Below, piece after piece: positions 46,695-54,734 of a stretch of DNA of 64,000 nt. This stretch comes from CAVVDY01 sp963819645 (GTDB lineage Bacteria > Acidobacteriota > Terriglobia > Terriglobales > Acidobacteriaceae), in the NCBI GenBank assembly GCA_963819645.1, contig CAWFWZ010000001.1, forward strand, positions 1,178,001-1,242,000, in the 5' to 3' direction. The notes below the pieces were generated by a model. It searched no databases and was not told the DNA's origin. It saw nothing but the letters and a program-made list of their open reading frames with translations. How positions within the stretch are numbered: position 1 is the first letter of the stretch; the number at the start of each line of letters is the position of its first letter. Position numbers and translations under genes: made by a program.

Positions 46695-47716
46695 TGAGCG
46701 GCCTTCACGGCATTGCTGGCGCGAACCGTAACTTTCTCACCCAGACAAGCCATCTCCACCGCCGCCAGTGCAGCCTCGTAACCTTTGTTGCCCGACTTCA
46801 ATCCGGCGCGATCGATTGCCTGCTCCAGCGTGTCGCAGGTCAGCACCCCGAAGCCGTGTGGCACGCCGGTCTCCTGCGCCGATTGCCCGACCCCGCGCGT
46901 CACTTCGTTGGCAATGACTTCGTAGTGCAACGTATCTCCTCGCAACAGGCAGCCCAGACAGACAATCGCATTGTAGTCTCTGCTCTCTGCCAGCTGCCGT
47001 GCAGCGCCGGGGATCTCAAACGAACCGGGAACGTGAACGATGGCAATGTCCTTGGGATCGGCGCCGCATTGGCGAAGCGCCAGCAGCGCCCCATCCAGCA
47101 AGCGCTCGGTGATGAACGAATTGAAGCGCGCGATTACGATGGCGAACCGCTTTCCCTTAGCCTCGAGCGCCCCTTCAATTCCAGGAGCGTCAGCCTTTTT
47201 TGCGTAGGTGATGAAACCCAGGCGCAGCCCGCTGACTTCCACCTCGAATAGCCGCGCACCGTAGGGTGTGTCGCCGAGCTCCTTGCGAATCGTCACGCCG
47301 TTGTGTGGCGCCCCATCCTTTCCCATCGTTGGAGAAAGGGCGGGAGTGGATTCCTTCACGATCTCGGGTGCCCCATCCTTTCCCATGGTTGGGGAAAGGG
47401 TGGGAGTGGATTCCTTCACGATCTGTGGCGCCCCATCCTTTCCCATCGTTTGGGAAAGGGTGGGAGTGACGCTCTTCACAATCTGGTACGCCAGATCCGC
47501 GTCCGTCACTTCCACCATCGCGTCAACGCCAGGCGAATCCGGCGCGGCGATCAACTCTAATCCGCCACGCGGAGCCAGCATCTCGACCCCGTGGCTTCCG
47601 CCTTCATGCCACTCGTTACCGCTGGCAAAGCCCAGCGCCTGTAACAGTGCGAGGGCAGGCTGAAGGTCATCCAGCGATTTACCCAGCACGCGAGGAAAGA
47701 CGATCGATCGGATCAT
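46691..47716 (-). CDS. ribH: 6,7-dimethyl-8-ribityllumazine synthase fused to an N-terminal VOC domain
   Basis: 341 residues; RibH alone is about 155. Residues 1-175 form a glyoxalase/VOC-like domain (VFPRVLGKSLDDLQPALALL, LEVTDADLAYQIVK-like, GARLFEVEVSGLRLGFITYA). From about 185 the RibH domain is complete: RFAIVIARFNSFITERLLDG, VHVPGSFEIPGAARQLA, and the catalytic histidine in RGDTLHYEVIANEVTRG. It makes lumazine, the penultimate riboflavin precursor, from 5-amino-6-ribitylaminouracil and dihydroxybutanone phosphate. No internal Met separates the halves, so the fusion is real in this sequence. Three tandem 20-residue repeats interrupt the VOC domain (see the next entry). Confidence 0.9.
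   Translation of the reverse strand: MIRSIVFPRVLGKSLDDLQPALALLQALGFASGNEWHEGGSHGVEMLAPRGGLELIAAPDSPGVDAMVEVTDADLAYQIVKSVTPTLSQTMGKDGAPQIVKESTPTLSPTMGKDGAPEIVKESTPALSPTMGKDGAPHNGVTIRKELGDTPYGARLFEVEVSGLRLGFITYAKKADAPGIEGALEAKGKRFAIVIARFNSFITERLLDGALLALRQCGADPKDIAIVHVPGSFEIPGAARQLAESRDYNAIVCLGCLLRGDTLHYEVIANEVTRGVGQSAQETGVPHGFGVLTCDTLEQAIDRAGLKSGNKGYEAALAAVEMACLGEKVTVRASNAVKAAQ
47305..47484 (-). repeat. Three 60-base in-frame tandem repeats, each carrying a hairpin
   Basis: Units at 47305-47364, 47365-47424 and 47425-47484 are each exactly 20 codons of the ribH fusion gene. They read, on the minus strand, as variants of QIVKESTPTLSPTMGKDGAP. Each contains a near-perfect palindrome (CCCATCCTTTCCC / GGGAAAGGGTGGG) with a TGCCCCA-type flank and a loop close to TCGTT, matching the intergenic type A repeats in design. 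The VOC domain reads naturally from AYQIVKS to NGVTIRKELGD when the array is removed. Confidence 0.88.
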
Positions 47717-47789
47717 AAGCTTTCAATTGTAAATTTCGGGAGGGCCCGGCGGGAGGCGTTCCTTTCTGAAAGATTCTGAGAAGATTTGG

Positions 47790-47907
47790 TAGTGGGTCAG
47801 TTTGGTTGTCATCCCGAGCAAGCCTCTTTTGCGCGGCGAAGGATCCGGGTGTGCCGATTCGCGCCGGTGCGCGAAAGGCATGCCTCCGTTTTCAAACTGA
47901 CCCACTA
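47790..47907. repeat. 118-bp element with 15-bp perfect terminal inverted repeats
   Basis: TAGTGGGTCAGTTTG (47790-47804) is matched exactly by its reverse complement at 47893-47907. Inside lies a hairpin TTCGCGC-CGGT-GCGCGAA and a TTGTCATCC...GAAGGATC stretch related to the repeats at 58563-58705 and 63543-63574. No transposase frame is inside. It is MITE-like and sits in the spacer upstream of ribH. No clear target-site duplication is visible. Confidence 0.7.
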
Positions 47908-48020
47908 TGAAACATTTTCTTTGGCCCACTCACGATTTCATGAAGATTGCCGATTACAATAGTGCCACCATGGGATGAGCGGAGCGGCTGACCTAACCCT
48001 CGCTCACCAGGGATCCGGCC

Positions 48021-48257
48021 ATGAAGCATACTCAAGCCCCCACCTGTCCACGTTGCAATCGCAACAACGAAGTGCGAAAGGTCGCACTTGAGCTCGCTAA
48101 CATGAACGGCCCCCACCCTGCCGTGCGCGATGGCTACGTTCTGGAGGGGTTGGTGATTCGCCCTGACAGCGCCGACTGGTACTGCGGCTCCTGCCTCGAA
48201 ACCTTCGGTACACCTCGCGTGTACTGGGGCAAATTCCTGAGCGACCGCCCGCAATAG
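48021..48257 (+). CDS. Small zinc-ribbon-like protein
   Basis: 78 residues from ATG 48021 (CAGGGA upstream). Two CxxC-type pairs, CPRC near residue 9 and CGSC near residue 55, are spaced as in a zinc ribbon, with a beta-rich centre (EGLVIRPDSADWY) and a short tail. It probably binds one zinc and could be a regulatory or RNA/protein-binding module. No family name assigned. It stands alone between the 118-bp repeat and the receptor locus. Confidence 0.65.
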   Translation: MKHTQAPTCPRCNRNNEVRKVALELANMNGPHPAVRDGYVLEGLVIRPDSADWYCGSCLETFGTPRVYWGKFLSDRPQ

Positions 48258-48369
48258 TCGAAGCCAACTTCCCCAATCAAGCGAGCCTGATTTGCCAGGA
48301 CTGCCCTGCGCTGCGCGGCTCTTGCGACACGCTGGGAAGCTGAATCAGGTATAGTACTTTAACGTAAGA

Positions 48370-48672
48370 ATGAGGTTGGCGCCCCAGTTCGACAAGTCGC
48401 TTCGGCGATTGACAGCCGTATTCGCAGTGCTGCTGATTGCCGGGGTGGGCTTCGTTCAATCCGTCCACCTGCATGACGACTTAGCTCCCTCAGGCGCAGA
48501 GCGTACTCATTGCGCTCTCTGCGTTTTCTCCCATAGCCCGGCGGTAGTCACGGCTGCACGAACGGCGCCAGTTCCGGTCCTTAATTTCGCTTCATTGCAG
48601 TCTGCGGAGCCGCAGCTCTATTCGCGACTGCTGCTTCCTTCCGTATCCATCCGTCCTCCACCAAGCCTCTAA
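48370..48672 (+). CDS. Small exported Cys/His protein (DUF2946-like)
   Basis: 100 residues: a basic N-terminus, one hydrophobic helix (LTAVFAVLLIAGVGFVQSV) and then HLHDD and HCALC, which could bind a metal, and a low-complexity Ser/Pro-rich tail. DUF2946-type proteins share this layout and often adjoin TonB-dependent receptors and metal genes. The ribosome binding site is weak. A -10-like TATAGT lies at 48350-48355, just upstream. It precedes the receptor gene by about 120 bases, so the pair might serve metal or metallophore uptake; this is inference from position and Cys/His content. Confidence 0.55.
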   Translation: MRLAPQFDKSLRRLTAVFAVLLIAGVGFVQSVHLHDDLAPSGAERTHCALCVFSHSPAVVTAARTAPVPVLNFASLQSAEPQLYSRLLLPSVSIRPPPSL

Positions 48673-48790
48673 GCGTTCCCAAAATCATGCGGATTTGTTG
48701 CGCGTCATGCGCAACGGCTGCCATTGCTTTCGGACAGCCTCGCGCGCGCCTATTCACGGTGCGGCGGGATGCACAGCTTTTGGAGGATCC

Positions 48791-51655
48791 ATGTCGTTTA
48801 CTTGCTCTACTCCCCGTCGTCTGCGGGTCCGCAGCATCATTTCGGATCGGTCGCCAATTACTGGTTTTCGCTTGATGAAAGTCCATCGGTTGATGATCGC
48901 AACATTGGTCATCGTGCTTTCGCTCTGCGGCGGGATATGTCTGGCGCAGACCACCGGAAGTTCTTCTCTAAGTGGAATTGTTGCCGATCCCAGCGGCGCG
49001 GTAGTACCGGGCGCGACCGTCGAAATTCATAACCCCGTCAGCCAGTTCGATCGGTCCACGAAGACGGACAGCGCAGGACGATTCATCTTTGGCAACATTC
49101 CCTTTAATCCTTACCACCTCGCCGTCACCGCGCCCGGCTTTGCTCCCTATTCCCAGGATGTTGATGTGAAGTCCGCGGTGCCGCTCAACCTGAAAATCGC
49201 GGTGCAGATTGCAGGCTCTGCCGAGAACGTCACCGTCCAGGGCGAGGCCAGCGACATTCTGGAAAACGATCCGACGTTTCATACCGACCTGGACCGTAGT
49301 CTGTTTCAGAAAGTTCCGCTGGAGAGTGCGTCCTCGGAGCTGAGTTCGCTTGTTACTTTATCGTCGCCAGGAATCGCTGCCGATTCCAACGGCCTCTTTC
49401 ACGGCTTGGGCGATCACGCAGAAAACTCCTTTTCCCTTGATGGCCAGCCCATTACCGACCAGCAGAGCAAAGTCTTCTCCAACCAGATTCCGCTCGATGC
49501 GGTGCAATCGATGACGGTCATTGGCGGCGCTCCTCCGGCTGAGTTTGGCGACAAGACCAGCCTGGTCATCGATGTCACCACCCGCAGCGGATTGGGAGCG
49601 ACGACGCCTCATGGCAGTGTCACCGCCTCCTACGGCTCTTTTGGCAGTTCCAACCTCGACGCAGCCTTTTCGTATGGTGGAACTAAGTGGGGAGAATTCT
49701 TTGCGGTCAACGGCCTCAATACCGGCCGCTTCCTCGATCCGCCGGAGTTCGGCGTTATACATGCCAAGGGCAATGAGGAAAACATATTCGACCGTGCCGA
49801 TTACGTCTTTTCTGATAAAGACGCACTGCACCTGAATTTGCAATTTACCCGCTCGTGGTTTCAAAGTCCGAACTCTTACGATCAGCAGTATCACGATTTC
49901 AGCGGCGTGATTCAGACCAATCCCATCACAGGTCTGCCCCTGGGACCCACGGATCAGCGTGCCAAAATCCTGACTTTCGATATTGCTCCAACCTGGACCC
50001 ACACCCTAGCTCCCAATGCCGTTCTCAACGCGACGGGCTTCGTGCGGCGCGATACGTTTAACTATTACCCCAGCGATGACCCGTTCAACGATCTCGGGCC
50101 CCTCAACCTGCAGCGGCAGAGCGTCGCTCAGCAACGTATCCTGCTCAATGCTGGAGGGCTCGCCAACATCAGCTATACCAAGGGCATTCACAACATCAAG
50201 GCAGGCATCTCGTATGAACAGACCATCCTGAATGAAAACGACCAGCTCGGGATCGTCGACCCGACGTTCAATGCGCCCTGCGTGGATATGGGGGGTGTCC
50301 CCGTCAACGGTTTCACCGATCCCACGCAGTGCGCCGGGGCCGGGTTCCAACCCAACACCGCAGACAATCCGAACGCGGGCACTCTGGCTCAATACCCCTT
50401 GTTCAACGGCGACCTGCTGCCCTACGATCTGACGCGAGGCGGGGTCCAATTCCCGTTTTACGGCCACACTGACGTTAAACAGCTCGCGATGTACGTGCAG
50501 GACAGTATCACTGTGCGCAACTGGAGCTTCAATCTGGGAATCCGGGGAGATATATACAACGGACTGACCACCGCAACCCAGGCTGAACCTCGTGTGGGAA
50601 TCTCGTACAACATTCAGAAGACCAACACTGTGCTGCGGGTTTCGTACGCCCGCACACTGGAAACTCCCTTCAACGAGAACCTGGTGCTCTCCAGCGTGGG
50701 ATGCGCTTCGAACATCCTCAACCCTCTGCTGGGCTGCTCGTCGAGCACGTCAACGCCACTGGGACCCGGTTATCGCAATGAGTTCCACGCCGGCCTGCAA
50801 CAAGCCTTCGGCAGGTTCCTGGTCGTGGACGCCGAGTACATCTGGAAGTACACCAAGGGTGCCTACGACTTCAGCGTGCTGGGTAACACGCCAATCACCT
50901 TCCCCATTGAATGGCACAATTCGAAGATTCCGGGCTTCGCCTTACGCGCCAGTGTGCCGGTGTATCACGGCTTCAGCGCCTTGGTAGTTATGTCGAGCGT
51001 AGCTGCCCGCTTTTTCACCCCGCAGATCTCGGGGGCGGGCGCTACTCCTTCGGCGCCCCTTGGAGTCTTCAGGATCGACCACGACGAGGCTTTTAACATG
51101 ACGGCCCACATGCAGTACCAGACACCGTGGAAGCGTGGCCCGTGGTTCGGCTTCAACTGGCGTTACGACAGCGGCCTGGTCGCGGGATCCGTTCCTTGCT
51201 ACGGAGTCTCCGATTACAATGACTGTCCGCAATCCACCATGATCGGCGATCAGCCGGCCATCCTCATGGTAGATGCAGGCGGGATCCCATTTACCGCCGA
51301 TCAGGAGTTTCAGGCAGGCTTCACCTGCAACGGGGTGCATGCAACTCCGACAGTTGCGCTGCCGTTTACCTGTCTGGCATCGCAGTTCGGCTCTACGCTC
51401 ACACAGGTACCTCCTCCCGGAACCGAGAACGACGACCACAAACCGCCCCGCATCGCCTCACGAAGCCTGTTCGACCTGGCGATTGGAGACGATAAGCTTT
51501 ACAGCTTCGGGCACGACCGTTATCACCTGAGCGCCCAACTGACGTTCATCAACCTGACGAATAACTATGCCCTCTACAATTTCCTGTCGACGTTCAGCGG
51601 AACGCACTATGTCACGCCGCGTGCGATCACGGGAGAGATTGGTTTCCATTTCTAA
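48791..51655 (+). CDS. TonB-dependent receptor with carboxypeptidase-regulatory-like domain
   Basis: 954 residues from ATG 48791, chosen for GGAGG five bases upstream; ATG 48875 directly before the signal (VHRLMIATLVIVLSLCGGICLAQ) is the alternative. An N-terminal CnaB/carboxypeptidase-regulatory-like domain (SLSGIVADPSGAVVPGATVEI) precedes a plug (SFSLDGQPITDQQSKVFSNQ; GGAPPAEFGDKTSLVIDV) and a large barrel. The barrel ends with TPRAITGEIGFHF, whose terminal Phe is the usual barrel-assembly signal. Active uptake across the outer membrane depends on TonB/ExbBD, which are not in the window. The gene is intact, in contrast to the receptor at 8-12 kb. It is shorter than typical Oar-like receptors (about 1100), nearer the classic size. 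Confidence 0.9.
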   Translation: MSFTCSTPRRLRVRSIISDRSPITGFRLMKVHRLMIATLVIVLSLCGGICLAQTTGSSSLSGIVADPSGAVVPGATVEIHNPVSQFDRSTKTDSAGRFIFGNIPFNPYHLAVTAPGFAPYSQDVDVKSAVPLNLKIAVQIAGSAENVTVQGEASDILENDPTFHTDLDRSLFQKVPLESASSELSSLVTLSSPGIAADSNGLFHGLGDHAENSFSLDGQPITDQQSKVFSNQIPLDAVQSMTVIGGAPPAEFGDKTSLVIDVTTRSGLGATTPHGSVTASYGSFGSSNLDAAFSYGGTKWGEFFAVNGLNTGRFLDPPEFGVIHAKGNEENIFDRADYVFSDKDALHLNLQFTRSWFQSPNSYDQQYHDFSGVIQTNPITGLPLGPTDQRAKILTFDIAPTWTHTLAPNAVLNATGFVRRDTFNYYPSDDPFNDLGPLNLQRQSVAQQRILLNAGGLANISYTKGIHNIKAGISYEQTILNENDQLGIVDPTFNAPCVDMGGVPVNGFTDPTQCAGAGFQPNTADNPNAGTLAQYPLFNGDLLPYDLTRGGVQFPFYGHTDVKQLAMYVQDSITVRNWSFNLGIRGDIYNGLTTATQAEPRVGISYNIQKTNTVLRVSYARTLETPFNENLVLSSVGCASNILNPLLGCSSSTSTPLGPGYRNEFHAGLQQAFGRFLVVDAEYIWKYTKGAYDFSVLGNTPITFPIEWHNSKIPGFALRASVPVYHGFSALVVMSSVAARFFTPQISGAGATPSAPLGVFRIDHDEAFNMTAHMQYQTPWKRGPWFGFNWRYDSGLVAGSVPCYGVSDYNDCPQSTMIGDQPAILMVDAGGIPFTADQEFQAGFTCNGVHATPTVALPFTCLASQFGSTLTQVPPPGTENDDHKPPRIASRSLFDLAIGDDKLYSFGHDRYHLSAQLTFINLTNNYALYNFLSTFSGTHYVTPRAITGEIGFHF

Positions 51656-51839
51656 GCAAGCGGTGGCCGGCTGAGGACACGTGCAATGTTCGTTTTCGAA
51701 CGATCGAACCGTTTTCTGAACGAAACGTTCGTCCCGGGTCGAAATAAGCCTCGGCAGGCCATCTACTTAGTACTCGCTTCGAGCTGGTACGTAAACTGCA
51801 ACAAACCTCGTCGGACACTCGTCTCTGCGAGGTGGGGTG

Positions 51840-52276
51840 ATGATCGAGCGAATTCGCGAATCAATCTGCCGGGCCCCTGAACCAGGCTGTGCTGCAAACT
51901 CGGCAAGCCGAAGGCTGGAAGCTGGTGGCGGTCGAATGGGAGCGCGAGCGGACCGACGTCGAAGCCGCACCACCACCCGAGGCCGAGGTCCCATTCGGAT
52001 CTGAAGGTGGCTGGCGACTGCGCTCACCTCGAAGAAGATTCCAACGAACGCGAGGTGCTGGTCGCCATGATGGAGCTGACCATCCAGGATGGCCCCTACT
52101 CATCCATCGCCGATGAGCTCAACCGCCGCGGCTTCCGCACCCGCGACGGTGTGCGCTGGACTCCGGTGTCGGTCTTCCAGATGCTGCCCCGCCTGATCGA
52201 AGTCGGGCCAACGATCTTCAACACGGAAGACTGGCAGCGGCGGCGGGAACGGATGCAGGGGACGCAGTATCGATGA
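51840..52276 (+). pseudogene. Small recombinase-domain-like protein, two frameshifts
   Basis: Read with two one-base corrections (near 51874 and near 52002), the frames join into one protein: MIERIRESI, then LNQAVLQTRQAEGWKLVAVEWERE, a Pro/Glu-rich linker, LKVAGDCAHLEEDSNERE, then IADELNRRGFRTRDGVRWTP. The last part resembles the helix-turn-helix 'Recombinase' region of serine recombinases. The first resembles the DUF4177-type fold. The stop is at 52274-52276, inside a 19-base palindrome. No resolvase catalytic domain is present, so this is a DNA-binding-like protein and not a recombinase. Both changes are single-base insertions. Confidence 0.5.
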
Positions 52277-52404
52277 CACAGTGTCATCGAACAAGCGAAG
52301 TCGCGACGATTCGCGTCAGGGCACGACCTCTGGTCGTGCCACACACGCCAAATGGTATTCCGGCTTTAGCCGCTGGGTGGAAGCCCCCGCATTTCATGCG
52401 GGGG
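52271..52404. repeat. Three hairpins in a gene-free spacer
   Basis: A palindrome CGATGACAC-A-GTGTCATCG (52271-52289) overlaps the end of the recombinase-like gene. A 9-base-pair stem GGCACGACC/GGTCGTGCC with loop TCT lies at 52320-52340. A 9-base-pair stem CCCCCGCAT/ATGCGGGGG with loop TTC lies at 52384-52404. They may act as terminators or be short interspersed repeats. No T-run follows any of them. Confidence 0.6.
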
Positions 52405-52516
52405 ACAAACGTCGTCGGAGATTCGGGCTTCAGCCCTGGCCTTTTTGAGCCATAGCTAAAGCCGCCCCGCACAAAAATTGGCTCTGATTCCCTCATATGA
52501 ATGCGCGGGCTTCCAC

Positions 52517-52723
52517 CTAAGATTCGGGAGTCTGCATCCCTGGCAAGCCGCGCTCTTCAATCCGGCAAGCAACGACGAGCAAAGCAAGGGCTTCGACTTT
52601 CGCAATTGCTTCCTCGCGGGAGCATCCATAAGCCAATGCTTCGATGTCGGCAATCCAGCGCCCGTCTTCCTCGCGATCAATCTCTATCTTGAAATCCTGT
52701 CGCCCAATTCCTGACCGCAACAT
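52517..52723 (-). CDS. HicB-family antitoxin-like protein
   Basis: 68 residues. The HicB partial-RNase-H fold is recognisable: FKIEIDREEDGRWIADIEAL and then AYGCSREEAIAKVEALAL. A few residues normally found between IEAL and AYG (typically PGV) are missing, as is a C-terminal DNA-binding extension. HicB neutralises the HicA mRNA interferase. No HicA frame is visible within the adjoining few hundred bases, so this is an orphan or a stand-alone regulator. Confidence 0.65.
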   Translation of the reverse strand: MLRSGIGRQDFKIEIDREEDGRWIADIEALAYGCSREEAIAKVEALALLVVACRIEERGLPGMQTPES

Positions 52724-52770
52724 ATCGATACTCTTCGTATATCTACGATGCCAAGACCCTATTCTCTCTG

Positions 52771-52800
52771 ATCCGTGTAGATCCGCGTAAATCCGCGGCT
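52771..52800 (+). repeat. Three 10-bp tandem repeats upstream of the thiolase gene
   Basis: ATCCGTGTAG, ATCCGCGTAA and ATCCGCGGCT follow one another without gaps, about 90 bases before the thiolase start. A one-turn spacing could phase a regulator along one face of the helix, or this may be an acidobacterial spacer motif. Confidence 0.5.
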
Positions 52801-52889
52801 AGCTTTTCCTCTTGATTTGCCGCCATTCTCGCACCGCTGATAAACTCAGATGTTTGCCTGCGAACCGCCGGCTCATCCTGTAAATCCCT

Positions 52890-54095
52890 ATGTCGAATTC
52901 ATCTTTAGATATCGCAATCGTTAACGGCGCCCGTACGCCCATGGGCCGCTACTGCGGAAAGCTTCGCGACTTCACCGCCATGGACCTTGGCGCCATCGCC
53001 GCCAAAGAAGCCATGCAGCGCTCCGGCGTCGAACCGGGCGAGATCGATCACGTCGTCATCGGCAACGCGCAGCAGACCTCGGGAGACTCGATTTATGGCG
53101 CGCGCCATGTGGCGACTCAAAGCCGGCGTTCCCATCGAACGTTCCCGCGCTGACCGTGAATCGCCTCTGCGGATCGGGCATGCAGTCGGTCGTCAGTGCG
53201 GCGCAGATGATTCAGCTTGGCGAGTCGAAGATCGCGCTGGCCGGCGGCATGGAATCGATGTCGCAAGCGCCGCATGTCATCCGCGGCATGCGCTGGGGCG
53301 TTGGCCTGGGCGAAGGCAAGCTGGAAGATTCGCTCATGGTCGCGCTGCTCGACAGCTACTGCGGCCTCCACATGGCAAACACCGCCGAGCTTTACGCTGA
53401 GCAGCAGGGAATCACCCGCGAGGCGCAGGACGAATTCGCGCTGCGCTCGCAGAAATGTGCTGACGACGCCTACAAGGCCGGACGCCTGCAGGAAGAACTC
53501 ACGCCGGTCGCGCTGCGCAACCGCAAAGGCGAGCCCACGGGCGAGATGTTCACCGAAGACGACCATCGCCGCCCCGAGACCACGATGGAAGGTTTAGCAA
53601 AATTGAAACCATCGTTCGGCAAGAGCGGGACCGTTACCGCCGGTAACGCCAGCGGCATCGTCGATGGTGGCGCTGCTGTGGTCGTCATGCCGCTCGACGC
53701 AGGCGCAAAAGCGCGGGCTCAAGCCGCTGGGCCGCATCGTGAGCTGGGGCATTGCAGGTGTCGATCCGAAGATCATGGGCTCGGGGCCGGTTCCGGCGAC
53801 CAAGATCGCTTTGCAGAAAGCCGGACTCAAGCTCGACGACATCGACCTGATCGAGTTGAACGAGGCATTCGCGGCGCAGGCGCTGGCGGTAGTCAAAGAA
53901 CTCGGCATCAATCCCGAGAAGCTTAACGTGAACGGTGGAGCGATTGCTCTCGGCCATCCGCTGGGCGCGACCGGAACGCGTCTGCTGATTACGCTGCTTT
54001 ACGAGCTACGCCGCCGCAACGCGACGTACGGATTGTCGACCGCGTGCATCGGCGGCGGGCAGGGCATAGCCGTTATTGTGGAGGCTGCCAACTAA
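52890..54095 (+). pseudogene. Acetyl-CoA C-acetyltransferase (thiolase), three frameshifts
   Basis: Thiolase of about 400 residues, joining two acetyl-CoA into acetoacetyl-CoA or the reverse. The start is ATG 52890, giving DIAIVNGARTPMGRYCGKL. The nucleophilic Cys is in NRLCGSGMQS (53156 on), the His in NGGAIALGHPLGATGTRL and the second Cys in STACIGGGQG. The frame slips near 53115, near 53141 and at the A-run 53707-53710. Removing one base at each point gives HVALKAG, PIEVPALTVNRLCGSG and AKRGLKPLGRIVSW, exactly as in the family. All three are single-base insertions. The gene lies in a row with hydroxyacyl-CoA dehydrogenase and crotonase, so it may feed C4 acyl-CoA or PHB synthesis. Confidence 0.88.
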
Positions 54096-54291
54096 CCGTC
54101 AATTAGGCGATCAGGAACAGCCGAAAGGCCCTGAATTGCGCAAATGGGGTTCATTTTCGAAGAGTAAATGCCGGTTTTTGTCATGACTGAAAGTGATGGA
54201 TAGAGCTGAATCCATGACTTTAAGGAATGCATCGCAATCTGCATCCCGCTAAATTCGGCAAAGTTTTGGTTCCCTGACCGCGAAAAACCCT

Positions 54292-54642
54292 ATGCGAACG
54301 ATTTCCGGCGTCATTCTCGGATACCTCCTCTTCGCCGTGCCGGTGTTCCTGCTGTTTCGTGTGACGCATCAGGACCCGCACGCGCCGACGGTCATGGGCT
54401 TCGAGATCGCGGCCATCTTAGTGGGCGTATTCTTTGCCTTCTTCGGCGGCTACTGGGGAAGTGCCATCGGCTGTCGCAGCGATATGCTGGTGTCCGGCAT
54501 TATCGCGGTGATCATGGCGGCGATGGCCATCTTCTCGATGATCGCGAAGGGCGTTTCGTGGTCTCCGATGTCGGCGCTAGTATTGATGGTTCCCGCCGAA
54601 CTGGTCGGCGGATATGTTCGAGTAGGCAAGGGACGACGATGA
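54292..54642 (+). CDS. Small integral membrane protein of unknown function
   Basis: 116 residues with three or four hydrophobic helices: SGVILGYLLFAVPVFLLF, IAAILVGVFFAFFGGYWGSAI, MLVSGIIAVIMAAMAIFSMI and ALVLMVPAELVGGYV. The termini are short and basic. No family recognised. It lies between the thiolase and the hydroxyacyl-CoA dehydrogenase genes on the same strand. The ribosome binding site is weak. The real extent seems right, since flanking frames are not protein-like. Confidence 0.65.
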   Translation: MRTISGVILGYLLFAVPVFLLFRVTHQDPHAPTVMGFEIAAILVGVFFAFFGGYWGSAIGCRSDMLVSGIIAVIMAAMAIFSMIAKGVSWSPMSALVLMVPAELVGGYVRVGKGRR

Positions 54643-54734
54643 TGAATCCGGGCGACGAACCTGTCGCTGCGACGACAACGTCACAAAGGTTTCTAATTAC
54701 TAATCACTAATTACTAGCTACTAATTGAGGAACC

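Noticed and set aside
47305..47484. CRISPR-like array
   Set aside because: The 60-bp units are contiguous without unique spacers and are read in frame as protein; no cas gene is near.
52517..52889. HicA toxin partner for the HicB-like gene
   Set aside because: No frame with the HicA double-stranded-RNA-binding-like pattern or its catalytic His was found on either side.
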